Assembly (NCBI RefSeq): GCF_932274485.2
Contig: NC_065883.2
Span: 77,551,059-77,615,058 of the forward strand
Reading direction: 5' to 3'
DNA length: 64,000 nucleotides
Origin: Patella vulgata
Lineage: Eukaryota; Mollusca; Gastropoda; Patellidae
Part shown: positions 33,017 to 43,703 of the stretch, piece after piece
How positions within the stretch are numbered: the first letter of the stretch is position 1
Layout of the letters: each line of letters opens with the position of its first letter
Made by a program: the position numbers and the translations under genes
Notes under the pieces: generated by a model
The model's database searches: none
Seen by the model: only the letters and a program-made list of their open reading frames with translations
Told to the model about the DNA's origin: nothing

Positions 33017-34547
33017 TACTATTCAAAAAAAGTAGGGGATATTTGATTTTTAAGTGTTATTAAAGTCACCTAATGAAACTGACGAAGAAACAAATGACAA
33101 AATGAAATGAAGTTCACATTCATCGATTTATTCCAAATGATCGTTAGACTAAGTAAGGCACAGACTGACCATTATAAGGGTAAAATGATACCCGGGGTCA
33201 AACAGCAAAGGTACCACAGCATCACAACCAAGTCAGTAACGGGTAAATCCTCCTCTGTTTGCCAAACAAGCATTGATCCGACGTGACATACTCCTAATGA
33301 GACGTCTAAGGTCATTTTGGTCCAGATTGTCCCATTCCTGTTGCAACGCAGCAGCAAGTTCTTGGACATTGGCAGGACGTTGTTGACGTTGACGTAACCT
33401 CTGTCCAAGCATGTCCCAGACATGCTCGATGGGGGAGAGATCGGGACTCAGTGCTGGCCAAGGTAATGTGGTGATGTTCTGTTGTTGGAGGTAACATGTA
33501 ACGATCCTGGCCCTGTGGCATCTTGCGTTGTCATCCTGGAAGATGAAACGGCGGCCATGACGTCGTGCGAACGGCACAACATGGACTGCCAAGATGTTGT
33601 CCCGGTAGTGCTGGCCTGTAACACGCCCTGCAACAACATGTAAAGCCGTTCTTCCAGCAACAGTGATGCCTCCCCACACCATAACAGAACCACCCCCAAA
33701 TCGATCATGTCTGATGACGTTAACGTCTTGGAAGCGCTCGTTTCGACGACGCCACACCCTCCTACGTCTGTCCAAAAAATCAACAGTGAACCTTGACTCA
33801 TCTGAAAACATCACATTGCTCCAGCGTCGATTATCCCAGTGTTGACGATCCCTACACCAACGACGTCTTGCCTGAATGTGATGATCTCTCAAACAATGGA
33901 TCACGCGAGGACGTCGGGCGCGAAGGTGACCCCTATGCAGTCGATTCCGAATCGTCTGGCCACTCACTCTCACACCAGTGTCTGTTTGAAGACGAGCGCT
34001 GATCTGATTTGCTGTGATGACACGATTTCTCAAGGCCAAGGTACGGATAAATCGATCCTGGGCTTGAGTTGTCGCCCTTGGTCGACCTGAGCGTGGTCTG
34101 TCCTGTACAGATTGTGTATCACGGTATCTGGACCATAGCCTGCTTATGACGGACTGAGAAACATTCATCGTCCGCGCCACAGCCGCCTGTGTTGTGCCGA
34201 TCTGTAGCATGCCAAGGGCACGTAACCTTTCATTTTGGGTAAGCCGACGCATATCAAAATTTGTTTTCTGGTCACTAAAACAATTAAACTGATGTTTCCA
34301 CTCTGGAATTCAATGCCACAATGACTGTAACATTCAAAGTCAGAGTCGTGCAAATCTTGGGTTGGACCCCCATGATGATCCCAAGCATCACCTGCATTCC
34401 ATGCGGTAGCTATTGGTGCGTTTGGGCGTCACATGTAACTGGAAATGTTTCTTCTGTTAGGTTCTATAGTGACTTTTTTCGTAGTCATTTGCATATTTTA
34501 GTAGTATGCCCCCAAAATCAAATATCCCCTACTTTTTTTGAATAGTA
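33017..34547 (-). mobile_element. Complete Tc1/mariner transposon, 1531 bp
   Basis: Terminal inverted repeats are perfect over 34 bp (TACTATTCAAAAAAAGTAGG then GGATATTTGATTTT) at 33017-33050 and 34514-34547. TA duplications flank it at 33015-33016 and 34548-34549. The single open frame fills most of the inside. Perfect ends and an uninterrupted frame suggest a recent insertion. The coding part is GC- and Arg-rich compared with its AT-rich host setting, which fits arrival from elsewhere but does not prove it. Confidence 0.96.
33233..34252 (-). CDS. Tc1-family DD34E transposase
   Basis: 339 residues, the usual Tc1 length, uninterrupted. The N-terminal paired-type DNA-binding region has two helix-turn-helix units: about 1-45 with VARTMNVSQSVISRLW, and about 62-110 with ITANQISARLQTDTGV. 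They are joined by GRPR at 56-59. The RNase-H-like catalytic core shows MFSDESRF (D151), FQDDNARCH (D241) and SPDLSPIEHVWD (E276). The spacing from D241 to E276 is 34, so the triad is DD34E. It cuts and pastes the element at TA sites by binding the 34-bp ends. The start is the first ATG of the frame and the stop lies 216 bp inside the left end. All visible catalytic residues are present, so activity is plausible. Confidence 0.96.
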   Translation of the reverse strand: MRRLTQNERLRALGMLQIGTTQAAVARTMNVSQSVISRLWSRYRDTQSVQDRPRSGRPRATTQAQDRFIRTLALRNRVITANQISARLQTDTGVRVSGQTIRNRLHRGHLRARRPRVIHCLRDHHIQARRRWCRDRQHWDNRRWSNVMFSDESRFTVDFLDRRRRVWRRRNERFQDVNVIRHDRFGGGSVMVWGGITVAGRTALHVVAGRVTGQHYRDNILAVHVVPFARRHGRRFIFQDDNARCHRARIVTCYLQQQNITTLPWPALSPDLSPIEHVWDMLGQRLRQRQQRPANVQELAAALQQEWDNLDQNDLRRLIRSMSRRINACLANRGGFTRY

Positions 34548-34605
34548 TAATAGTACGCCAACATCAAAGGATGACGTCACATGAGTATTCTAAATATATA
34601 TATAT

Positions 34606-34731
34606 ATTACACACTCAGTAATAGGAGATATATAACATAGTCAGTTTGAATAACAAGGGGCGGCGACTGACCTAACTCATGCGCTTTAGAACATAAGGTC
34701 TGTCATTGAGTTAAACAGACTTTATACTAGA
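34606..34731. other. SINE-A scrap and AT-rich spacer
   Basis: ACATAAGGTCTGTCATTGAG at 34690 is a piece of the SINE-A head; otherwise nothing. Confidence 0.5.
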
Positions 34732-35159
34732 TCTGCCAATTTCACGTCTTTCTTTGGGCCCTAAATATTATATATATTAGATATTCATCAACATGACATA
34801 ACCCTAATCAACTGTCGATGCCATTGAATGGCTCCGATTTTAAGTAGATTAGAACGGTTCGGCCATTTATTGATTTAATTTAAAAATAGATATTCATCAA
34901 CATCACAAAACCCTTATCAACTGTCGATGCCATCGAATGGCTGCGATTTTAAGTAGATTAGAACGGTTCGGCCATTTATTGATTTAATTTAAAAATGGGG
35001 AAACTAGGTCGACTCGAATGACCAGTACGGTGGTAACAATAATAAACAATCAATGCTCACATCTTGTCATAACTACAGCCATTGATAACTTAGCTCAAAA
35101 TAAAGGTTATAGCGAGAACGATCTGCTCTTCATTTAAATCCTATATAATTCACCCTTAA
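34732..35159. mobile_element. TTAAAGATACATT MITE family copy with inner duplication
   Basis: Contains TAGATCTGCCAATTTCACG at the left and AGCGAGAACGATCTGCTCTT with ATAATTCACCCTTAA at the right. The phrase TCAACTGTCGATGCCATTGA with GAACGGTTCGGCCATTTATT is present twice, about 105 bp apart (34800-34997). Confidence 0.62.
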
Positions 35160-35161
35160 GT

Positions 35162-35280
35162 GGAGTGGTTTCTATTTCCAGCTTGTACGTGACAAAGAGT
35201 AGGGTCACTTGTCCAACCTCGTGGATTTTGTCCTGGGCCTCATGTTTCCACCTACTGCTTAAGACCCGAAATGATCACAT
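35162..35280 (+). repeat. SINE-A middle fragment
   Basis: GTGGTTTCTATTTCCAGCTT, TGTCCAACCTCGTGGATTTT, CCACCTACTGCTTAAGACCC. Lies just 3' of the receptor gene. Confidence 0.75.
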
Positions 35281-35314
35281 TTTTTTTAGGTGGACGCCAT
35301 TTTACCACCGACAT

Positions 35315-38300
35315 CTAAAATTTTGATTGATCTGAACGAGTGGACGAGCTCGTAACCGTTGTACCTGTAGATCGAGTCTTAAATATGCTTGAGAATTTAT
35401 ATCCAGACTCTCGTTTGGTCAAGAGACGACGAGTTCTGGTGTTGAGGCTGAACGACAAGAAAATAAAAACACCCTGAAGGCCGTTTAGTATGACGTACAC
35501 ATACCACAGAGCTGGTACGTCACCAAATGATGCGATGAAGCCGAATATCCACGAGAAACCCATCACTGACGACAACTTGATGTAAATGATGCATCGTTGA
35601 CGATCTCGTTTTCTTCCCGTTACTTCCTCGCTTGTTGCCATGGTAATTTCAATGGAATACAACGTTAAGCTGAAGCAGACGATATTAAAGGTGAGGGTCA
35701 ATGCCACGGGAACGAAGAAAGTGTAAATGTAGCCATCTTTATCCGCCATCCAAGTGCACGAGACTACGCCATATCTCACGTGCATGACACGTTCTTCAGG
35801 GATGACGTCCATGACCAACAACGGAATAACTATGAGACCTGGTATGACGACACTTAATGTGAAGTATATCCAGAAACTACAGGGACCACGCCTGGTCAAG
35901 CTGGGATGGAACGTAACAAGCATGTTGTAAGCTTGGCAGCTCATCCACATGAAAACGCTCAACCATATAAAATGTGTGCAAGCCGCTAGGTATTGGCAGA
36001 CGTTTCCGCTGAATTTTGGTAGAAACATCAAACCTTGGCCCAAGATCAGAGACGCGGCCAGACCCATAGTGAGTTTCCCTGGTAGATTTCTCAGTTCCTT
36101 GTACAACACGTAAAATAATAACGTCACCAGCAAGAACAAAATGGATAATCCCGAGCATACCCAAGCGAGATAACTCTGGATATAGTCCATGGTAAAGAAC
36201 GATAACTCCATTGACGGATTATAACAAACTAAAGCTGTAGAATCATTTCTAAGCATAAAATCGGCCGCGTCGAATTTGATATTTTTGGCATATAATTCCA
36301 GTTCGCCTTTATCAGTGACGATATATTCATCAGAGTCGTAACTGTACAACGGAAACGTGCAGTTTTCAATCGTCGGGATGTACCCAGTGTCGTTTGTGTA
36401 CAAGCTGGTCTCGCACACACAAATTTGATTAAATTTGATACCGATTTCAGCATCTGTTCTCATGGTGATAATGAATAGTATATTATCCACAGGGTACAGC
36501 AGATTGTCAACTTTGGCGAAAAGTTCATCATGCAAATAATAAACATCGATATCATTTATACACGTCCAATCGTCCTCACTGCAAGAAGAGTTTACCGTGG
36601 ATCTATTCAAATAATTAGTAACTGTGACCTCCATGACGGACTCTTCCGGCAATTCACTGTGCGACTGGGACAGGGTCCCTAGCAACTTCGACACCGTCTT
36701 TTCCGACAATGAAACCATTATTCTGAATTTCTGAACTTCGTTGAAACCTCTATCAGAATCAAGAATCCACATAGCACCACGTGGAAAATTTTCGAACCAT
36801 CCCATGATTACCATATTTGGTGAGAAATATATATTCCATGGGTTTTCCCATTCAGTGTAGGTAAGATTGATATGTATGCTACTGGAACCTGCAGGATACG
36901 GTTGGGATTCTGGCGGGACGAAAACAACGCTTTCCTTAAGGCAGAGGCCCTTCTTAGCATACATTCCAACCGGACACACAAACCGACGACACCTGAGAAA
37001 CAAAACATCGAAATTCTCATCGTCTTTACAGATCTCGCTCGATTTAAACAAGCCGTTGTTAATACGAACTTGAACTTCCGCTTCAGTGGGCAACGAAAAG
37101 AGCTGTAGTATACTGGATTCGGAATTACTTGGCGGCAGACACCAATCGCGTTCATAGGCAGTTACTCCAAATTCACACACTGAACATTCCAGGCTATTTG
37201 ACTCGTTTTTCTGCTCCAGACAAATAGTGCATTCATTGGTTAATATTTTCACCAAATCTGATTTAACCTCCTCGGTACAACCCTCAGTAATTTCAATCCT
37301 TGAATAGGCGTACCAACAACTTCTGTTGGATATTCTACTTTCGATTTCCTCCCATGATTTGGCTGCTGCGTTATCACATTGTATTTCTGAATTCCACGTA
37401 ACAGGTTTAATCGTGTTGTCATGACAACGAGCACAAAATTTGTTCTGGAATACCATGTCCATTAAACCATTGCTATAGCTGACAGGAGGGTAGGGAAACT
37501 GTGGGCTTTCGCAGTTATCAATCAAAGTTTGATCAGTTGTTTCCCTTGGACATGTTTTTATAACAGTTCTTCTGATTGGTGTACCGAATGAGTTTGATCT
37601 GATTGTTCCACATTCACTGTTTATCAACACGTAACGTAAAAACTGACCGACAGATGACGTATTGGTTGTTGACGGCGCGTTCCGAGGGAAACCAACCATC
37701 TCCACGGAATCACGCTGTTCATGTTGCAACTGTGTCATTTCTTGTAACAGATAATCAGCACAGAACCAGTCCAGGTAACCATAGAGATAGCATTGGCAGG
37801 AAGTAGTATTCCGTTCGAATAATGGCACTCGGTAGCATACTTCTCCACATACAACTGTTTCCGTCCAACAAACTGGAAGAAGAAAAAAAACTGTTAAAAG
37901 TTTGACATTAATTTTATCAAAACCTACACTTCCTCGCATTTCTCGTATAAGACTCTCGGCAGCGTCAGTCTCCCAAACAGAGTTGTCTTCCCTTGCAGTA
38001 GAGAATGATTCCGCGTATGCTGACCCACTGGGGCCACGGTGACTCACTAACCAGAATTCCAGGGTTAAATCCCGGCGTTAGCCCACAAAGTTCCGCGGGA
38101 TCTTCCAGCGTGGTTTCCTTTTGTAAGTGGCGCAGGACAGAAGGCCTGGCAAGGAACAGCGTCAAGTCGTCCGAGTGGGGCGAACAATCCTAGAGCCTGT
38201 GTACACGTTGGTATGCACGTAAAAGAACCCTTGACAATTCAAGTGCTATATGGGCAATATTGCTCTCATAGCACATTGTATGACGTATTCCGAGGTTCCT

Positions 38301-39918
38301 TCCGGGGAATCATCTTGGACATTCAGCTCCCAGTTCATGCTTACTCATACTAGAACGCCTGGTTTCACTTTTTATTAGAGAAAATGAAATAACTCGACTG
38401 GTGACCTTGCTGGTGCCCTATACTTCCGACGTTTTGTTCGTGAAGTAGCTTTGAGTTTTAAGGCTCATTTCGATTACTCTCATACGTGAATAGAGATAAT
38501 AATATGTAGGGTATGTTTTTATTTGTGTATAACAAAATGACACCCGAAACCATAAAATACATGACTCGTGTACTGAGTATAAAATGCTCACTGTGTCTTC
38601 AATATTGAAAACCACACGATATGTTTTTTTTACTAAATAATGGGGGGATTTTTTTACTAAACCAATCCATGGCCTAAGCCGCAAATGGAAAGATTGTTAC
38701 ATCATATTCTAAAAACAGGAATAAGCTTCGGCTATGCTATACTTTTGTCTTGTCTGTGATATCACTTTTGTGAACGCGGTCGTTAACGAAACAAGGTACT
38801 ACTACTACTCAATATTTGATATTATGATCCCATATTTTCACCGCACGATTACAACATGAATATTGATTGAAATGGACCAATACTGAATTCCAATTCGTGT
38901 TTTTAATTTCGAATATTATGGAGGATAGTGTGTTAGAGATTTAATTAGCTTCTTTAACATTCTCGGGGTGTATAATCTGATTAAACTACTGATATATATA
39001 TACTTCCGATGGCCTACACTACATGAAGATATGACCGGTTGTAATGGGAGGTCGCGTCAGAGTCATACTAGCTTCTTTGTCCCTATGACGTCAGACATTG
39101 ATTAATCAACCAGCGTTGACGTTACTAGTGGTTTACCCACAGTTCCGTACATCGCACGCCAAGAACACGCCGTAACAGACCATTTCACTGACTAATCGCT
39201 CACATTAACCAGAACGCGGCCTATATAACAACTCTTGCAGATCTGTGTGGTGAAGACAAGTAAAACGAAATTTTGAACTATAAAAACGAAACGAAAAAGG
39301 GTCTGCGGGGTGTAAGTTTAATTTAAATGCTTCAGAAAATCAAGAACGTAAATTGTGTCTAAAACCAACAAGAGTTTCAGTCAGGTTATATTTCGGCTTT
39401 GTTGCCATTGGCTACATGTTTCATGAAAGATCAAAATCAAAGTCCTAATCCTATCATTGTCTTTGCAATTGTTTTGCGATTATGTTCTTAACTTTGGCAT
39501 TATATGTAAAGAACAATCGTGGACCATATTCCGAACCTTGTGGGACACCATATCGAAATGAACTGAAATGGGGTTTACTTCCTATTGTTCTATTCCGATT
39601 GGGCTAATGAAGACGGGTATACGCAATACAGTGTGCTATCCGAGCGAAACTACGGCCTACCATTAAGTCGAATTCCAACTACCAAGGGATCTTTTACGTG
39701 GGCCCTAGGTTTTTCTTCATATCTCTCTATAGGATTAACGTTGTCGGCTAACGTAGGGACATCCAGGATATCGAGTCAGCGTCTTACCCATCAGGCCATC
39801 GTGACTCCAAGACAACATAGCTAAAAAAATTACCCGTTAAAATATGTTACTTACGTGCGCTTGGGACCTCCAGAATACTGATGACTAAAACGGCCATGAA
39901 CAATTCCTTTCTAAACAT
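35315..39918 (-). CDS. Family B / Methuselah-like seven-helix receptor, two coding exons
   Basis: Exon 1 (39855-39918) encodes a signal peptide, MFRKELFMAVLV to VPSA, and ends in a CAC|GTAAGT donor. Exon 2 (35315-37872) starts after the acceptor TTTTTCTTCTTCCAG. The phase-1 junction keeps frame and gives 873 residues. The ectodomain (about 22-585) is Cys-rich with many N-glycosylation sites. Seven helices span about 591-833 and match the 7tm_2 family: LRNLPGKLTMGL after helix 1, a Cys pair in the first two outer loops (NVCQY, VSCTW), GFSWIFGF in helix 6, LNGLQGVFIFLSF in helix 7. I see no GPS cleavage motif, so it resembles Methuselah-like more than classical adhesion receptors. The Ser/Thr-rich tail is typical for arrestin-type regulation. 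A longer single-exon reading to 38047 exists but crosses the acceptor and a SINE. The ligand is unknown. Confidence 0.87.
38028..38300 (+). repeat. SINE-B in receptor intron, diverged
   Basis: GGGGCCACGGTGACTCACTA, box-B-like GGTTAAATCCCGGCG, body AGCGTGGTTTCCTTTTGTAA, ending around TGTATGACGTATTCCG. Confidence 0.85.
39003..39290 (+). repeat. Promoter-like dispersed repeat P, copy 1
   Basis: Carries CCTATGACGTCAGACATTGA (a palindromic CRE), GATTAATCAACCAGCGTTGA, CGGCCTATATAACAACTCTT (TATA-like) and GGTGAAGACAAGTAAAACGA. The reverse complement of the whole order recurs at 57858-58128. Family not identified. Confidence 0.7.
39555..39808 (-). repeat. SINE-B in receptor intron, internal deletion
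   Basis: GAACTGAAATGGGGTTTACT to CCATCAGGCCATCGTGACTC; the middle of the body is shortened after CTTTTACGTGGGCCC. Confidence 0.87.
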
Positions 39919-40127
39919 CACTTAAATGCTGTTAATCTGCGTTGTTCGGAGAACGTTGTTCTTGTCTGTGAATCCACTGGACTTCAATAATGAATACACA
40001 AAGATATCAGACCGATGAATTCTCTGTCAACGTATTTCATGAATCCGATTTGTAGAGCCTAAACCTTAATTGATGAATGTATCAAGGCCTACTCTGGTAT
40101 TAGGTGTGTAACTTGTAGAACTCTTAC

Positions 40128-40460
40128 TGCTCCGTCCACCATGTATTTATACCGGTTTAAACTAAGGAGTGAAACTGGTACTGTTCTGTTCGCCGTTTAT
40201 TACGGCTTAAACTGAACGTTGGACCACTTACTACTCCGGCTTAAACTGAGGGGTGAAACTAGTACTGCTCCGTCCGCCGTTTATCACGCCTTAAACTGAA
40301 TGTTGAAACTCTTACCGCTCCGGCTTAAAATAAATGTTGAAACTATTACTGCTACGGTATAAACTGAGGTGGGAAACTGTTACTGCTCCGTCCACCATTA
40401 ATGTCGACGGAAGGTTACTGCTCGGTTTACCATTTATCCCGACTGAGCCTAAAGGTGAAT
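40128..40460. repeat. Tandem array of 34/51-bp units upstream of the receptor
   Basis: About eight units of ACTGCTCCGTCC, optional CCGTTTATTACGG, then CTTAAACTGAGTGTTGAAAC. Two unit lengths differ by a ~17-bp optional part. Confidence 0.85.
40144..40151 (-). promoter_or_regulatory. TATA box candidate for the receptor gene
   Basis: On the minus strand CCGGTATAAATACATGG lies about 230 nt upstream of the receptor start codon. A start site near 40120 would give a ~200-nt 5' UTR with no further intron needed. The motif sits in the first unit of the tandem array, so it may be chance. Confidence 0.33.
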
Positions 40461-40789
40461 TGGAATAACAGAAAAACCTCATCCACATTCATACAGCACT
40501 CTGGGTTTGATTTCAGGTAAACAAACCGATAGTAATTAAAATCTAGTCTCACAACAATATATTTACACAGAGCAATACAAATTGAAATCGATGATTAATA
40601 CCTGTTCTAATTCCCGGCGGGATAATTATTTGGACATTAGGGCCAACATTGTAAACGATGATATTAATGCTATTCTGAACACAGAGAACTATCTACTCTA
40701 TTTCGAGACTAGAGCTCTGCACTAAATAGCCGCCATATCCAAAACATTGTTAGACTGTTTTCTTATGCAGTTGTACTCCGGTAGACATC
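40461..40789. other. No gene recognised
   Basis: Unique-looking AT-rich DNA upstream of the receptor promoter region. Confidence 0.4.
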
Positions 40790-41090
40790 TGTTATACGCA
40801 TTTACTGACTCTGTATACAATCGTTAACATGTCCATAATCTTGTTGTTTATTTATGATTACATTATATGAAATGAAATGAAATGAAATGGGTTTAACGTC
40901 CTACTGTTCTGCTCCTATACTGGGCTAATGAAGACGGGCATACGCCATACAGTGTGCTATGTAGGAAATTTTTCCCGGGCAGCGGCACTATCGCCTACTC
41001 TTATATCGAATTCCAACTGCCAAGGGATCTTTTATGTGCAGTCCAAAAATGTTATATGAAAGGGCGCACTATAAATATGCTGTAATAATT
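40790..41090 (-). repeat. Copy of the 25.2-kb LINE-3'-like repeat, split by a SINE-B
   Basis: The reverse complement of 25190-25345: TGACTCTGTATACAATCGTT, AACATGTCCATAATCTTGTT, then the SINE-B, then GAAAGGGCGCACTATAAATA and GCTGTAATAATTAT. Confidence 0.75.
40873..41051 (-). repeat. SINE-B, 5'-truncated, with 10-bp duplication
   Basis: Flanked by TTATATGAAA at 40863-40872 and 41052-41061. Only the 3' half is present (to GGGATCTTTTATGTGCAGTC). High similarity to the family suggests a recent copy. Confidence 0.9.
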
Positions 41091-41549
41091 ATACACAAAA
41101 AGACTAATTAAACTTTTTTCCATTTAATTAAATGGAAGCAGAATAAATACGTCTCAGAATTAGTGTTTTTGACTAATATGATCGATTTAAAACTTAAAAT
41201 GTCGGTAAACTTGCTTAGTGTCTGTTCTCTGAAGCGAAGGTTATTGTAGACCGAGTAACTTACCTGAATACGACCACGTCACGTGGATTTATTTGTCCAG
41301 ACGGAGACGTGTAATGGTGGCAGTGAAAATTAACGACCATTACACAGATGGTCGTGTATCAAATATTAATTATGAAGAATAAAATAATGGCGGGAAATAA
41401 TAGCGCCTTTAAATTATTCAGCTGGCTAATGGAATAAATGTCATTGGAAAAGTTTCCCAACCGTGCCTGAATAGTGGGGAACCTTGTCACGGTCCATTAA
41501 CTGAGTTTTTATGTGTTGATGTTTCGTAAAGAGGGGATGTAATATACGA
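41091..41549. other. No gene recognised
   Basis: AT-rich. No SINE boxes or coding texture. A TTATGAAGAATAAAATAATG phrase occurs near 41371. Confidence 0.45.
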
Positions 41550-41930
41550 AAGGGAGCCACGGGGGTTAGGTGGGTAAGACGCTAGCTCACTAGCCTGGAG
41601 ATCGCGTATTCGATCCTGCATGACCGAGAAAATTGAACGGGATTTTACGATGTGGTTCCCTTTTGTCAGTGGTGCAGGACGGAGGGCCTGACAAGGACAG
41701 TTGTCTAGTCGTTCGGATGGAATGAAAAACCTAGGTCCCGCGTATGCATTGACGTGCACGTAAAAGATCCCTTGGCAGTCGGAATTCGATATAAGGGTAA
41801 GCCATTGTGTCGCTGCCCGGGCAAAATTTCCGTCATAGCACACTGTATGACGTATGTCCGTCTTCATTAGCCCAATCGGAGCAGAACAGTAGGACGTTAA
41901 ACCCCATTTCATTTCATTTCATTAATATAC
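41550..41930 (+). repeat. SINE-B, full length
   Basis: GGGAGCCACGGGGGTTAGGT head to a (CATTT)n tail. One of the most complete sense copies in the window. Confidence 0.95.
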
Positions 41931-41974
41931 GAAAGTTACGCCGTCTCTTATTATCACAGACACGAAACTTATTA

Positions 41975-42185
41975 TGTTTGGTTTAATGGTCGAGAGCGAG
42001 ACATTAAGTAATATATTGATACTGCACGAGGCGTTAGCCGCGTGCTTTTCAAAGAAATACGTCACGTGAGTCAAATATTTCATCTAGTATAGATAATGTA
42101 CGATTGGCAAGTTGCCCGTACATTATTGGAAATAATGGTACGCCAACATCAAAGGATGACGTCACATCTGTATTTTTAAACGACA
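41975..42185 (+). repeat. Dispersed repeat R1, copy 3
   Basis: Contains GGTCGAGAGCGAGACATTAA, AAATACGTCACGTGAGTCAA, TAGATAATGTACGATTGGCA and GATGACGTCACATCTG. Uninterrupted at the Tc1 site. Confidence 0.87.
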
Positions 42186-42347
42186 TTAATCGACAATTTA
42201 GTCCTAATATAAAACGTGTTCACTCAGATAATTTGTGTACTAATTCATTTTTTACGATTATTGAATGTAAACCAGGAACTTGACTTGCTATTAGAAGTTA
42301 GTGATTGTCTTTCATTTCTGCTGCTTTGCTATTGTATTTAACATACT

Positions 42348-42590
42348 GGGGTGTTGGATGGCCTGATGGTTAGCACGTGCGCGCTGTATCATAAGGTCTG
42401 TCATTAAGTCAACTGGCGTGGTTTCGAATGCCCGGTTGTAGGGTCGCCTGTCAAACCTCGTGGGTTTTTTCCGGGTCCTTCGGTTTCCACTCACTGCTAA
42501 AGACCCCTACGCGCAAGGGAATTATTGGAAAAAATGTAACCATATGTTAGTCCCGAAATGACCTAGTTTGTGTCGAGTGGATGTGGACGA
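42348..42590 (+). repeat. SINE-A, tail lost
   Basis: GTTGGATGGCCTGATGGTTA head; runs to TTTGTGTCGAGTGGATG and then leaves the consensus. Confidence 0.93.
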
Positions 42591-43527
42591 GTGTATGGCA
42601 ACAGCTTATTCATGGACGATAGTCTACTGACTGTAACATTTACTGTGACTGAAAACTGTATAACCGTTAATCGTCAATAAAATGCGATTTATATGAAACA
42701 ATAATGTATTTATTTCAAGCAATTCATCGTTTAATTCATTAACAATGAGAAAACCTTATAGACAATATGTTGTAATGTTGCAATTATTGCAAATGGTATT
42801 TCAAAATTAGCTATATACTGCAATACGGTATGTCAAAATCAGAATACATGTAATTTGAAATTACGATCACTAAGATGCATAATTTTCATTATTCGGAAAA
42901 TAACAAATTTCGTACGGCTTATATAATCAAAGTGATTATTTACCGCTTATTTTAATTCCGAAGTGGGGTCCACTGGGACCCAAAACCCCAATATTTATAT
43001 CGCATGGCGCAGGGGGCGGAGCTATCACGCGGAAAAATTTTGTAACCCATCTGAGCACTGATGTATATTTGACATTGAATATAGCTTTGACTCGAAATCA
43101 CCTACGACATCATTGTTTGAAAACATATCACAAATATTGAGTTAGTTGCACGGCCATTATGTAAAGCATTTTAAGGGATTTTAACACAAAATTAAGCAGT
43201 TTTATTCTCCAGCATATTATCGGGATTGTCCATTTAATGAGTGCAGCGTTCTGTGACCCATCAGTTTATTAGCCAGATCATAAAATACACGTTATTTGTG
43301 TATCAAACAGAAATATATACTAGGGTAGTGCTCGTGTAATTGCAAAATTGTAAAGACAAATACGTCAATTTTATTTGATCAACTAAAAGCATTTATTTTG
43401 TAATCTGCTTGATCGATATCTAGGATGGAGTAATTTTTTTTAAAAAAAAAACATACTCTAAAACAGGTTGGATTGATGAATGAAGGGGCATGATGAATTA
43501 AAAGAGATTCTGATTGGAATGATGATA
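42591..43527. other. No gene recognised
   Basis: AT-rich. A G-rich patch at 42962-43014 (GTGGGGTCCACTGGGACCCA, a near-palindrome) stands out. No coding texture. Confidence 0.45.
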
Positions 43528-43605
43528 AGTAAGTTTATTGCATAAAAACGCCCACGGGGAGCAGCATACAATTACAAAATGAAAAATCACATTAGAACAA
43601 ACATA
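43528..43605. repeat. Dispersed repeat shared with 32700-32790
   Basis: AAGTTTATTGCATAAAAACG, CCCACGGGGAGCAG, TTAGAACAAACATA. Confidence 0.5.
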
Positions 43606-43703
43606 CATAAACATAGATAAACGGTTCATTCTCACCCAGCTCAAAACTTAAATAATCATGTTAGCGTGACTAAGGTCTTATTTGGAATTAACTTGATAAT
43701 GTT

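Larger units (their letters stand above)
32805..34605 (+). repeat. Dispersed repeat R1, copy 2, split by the Tc1 element
   Basis: Left part 32805-33016 and right part 34548-34605. The left part begins with a hairpin-forming pair (GGTCGAGAGCGAGACATTAA and the inverted TTAAACTCGAGACC). Removing the transposon and one TA restores GAAATAATAGTACGCC, as in R1 copies 1 and 3. Confidence 0.88.
37873..39854 (-). other. Receptor intron 1, filled with repeats
   Basis: GT-AG on the minus strand, about 1.98 kb. It holds SINE-B copies in both orientations (38028-38300 plus, 39555-39808 minus) and the promoter-like repeat at 39003-39290; nothing else recognised. Confidence 0.75.

Noticed and set aside
33312-34090. 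Plus- and minus-strand frames of 60-117 residues inside the Tc1 element
   Set aside because: Shadows of the GC-rich transposase frame.
37937-38047. Upstream start of the receptor frame at 38047 or 37939, with an apparent signal peptide
   Set aside because: The region contains the acceptor pyrimidine tract and SINE-B sequence; a separate first exon with matching phase explains the gene better.
39003-39290. Long terminal repeat of a retroelement
   Set aside because: TATA and CRE words would fit, but no paired direct repeat, primer site or internal coding part is visible; left as an unassigned dispersed repeat.
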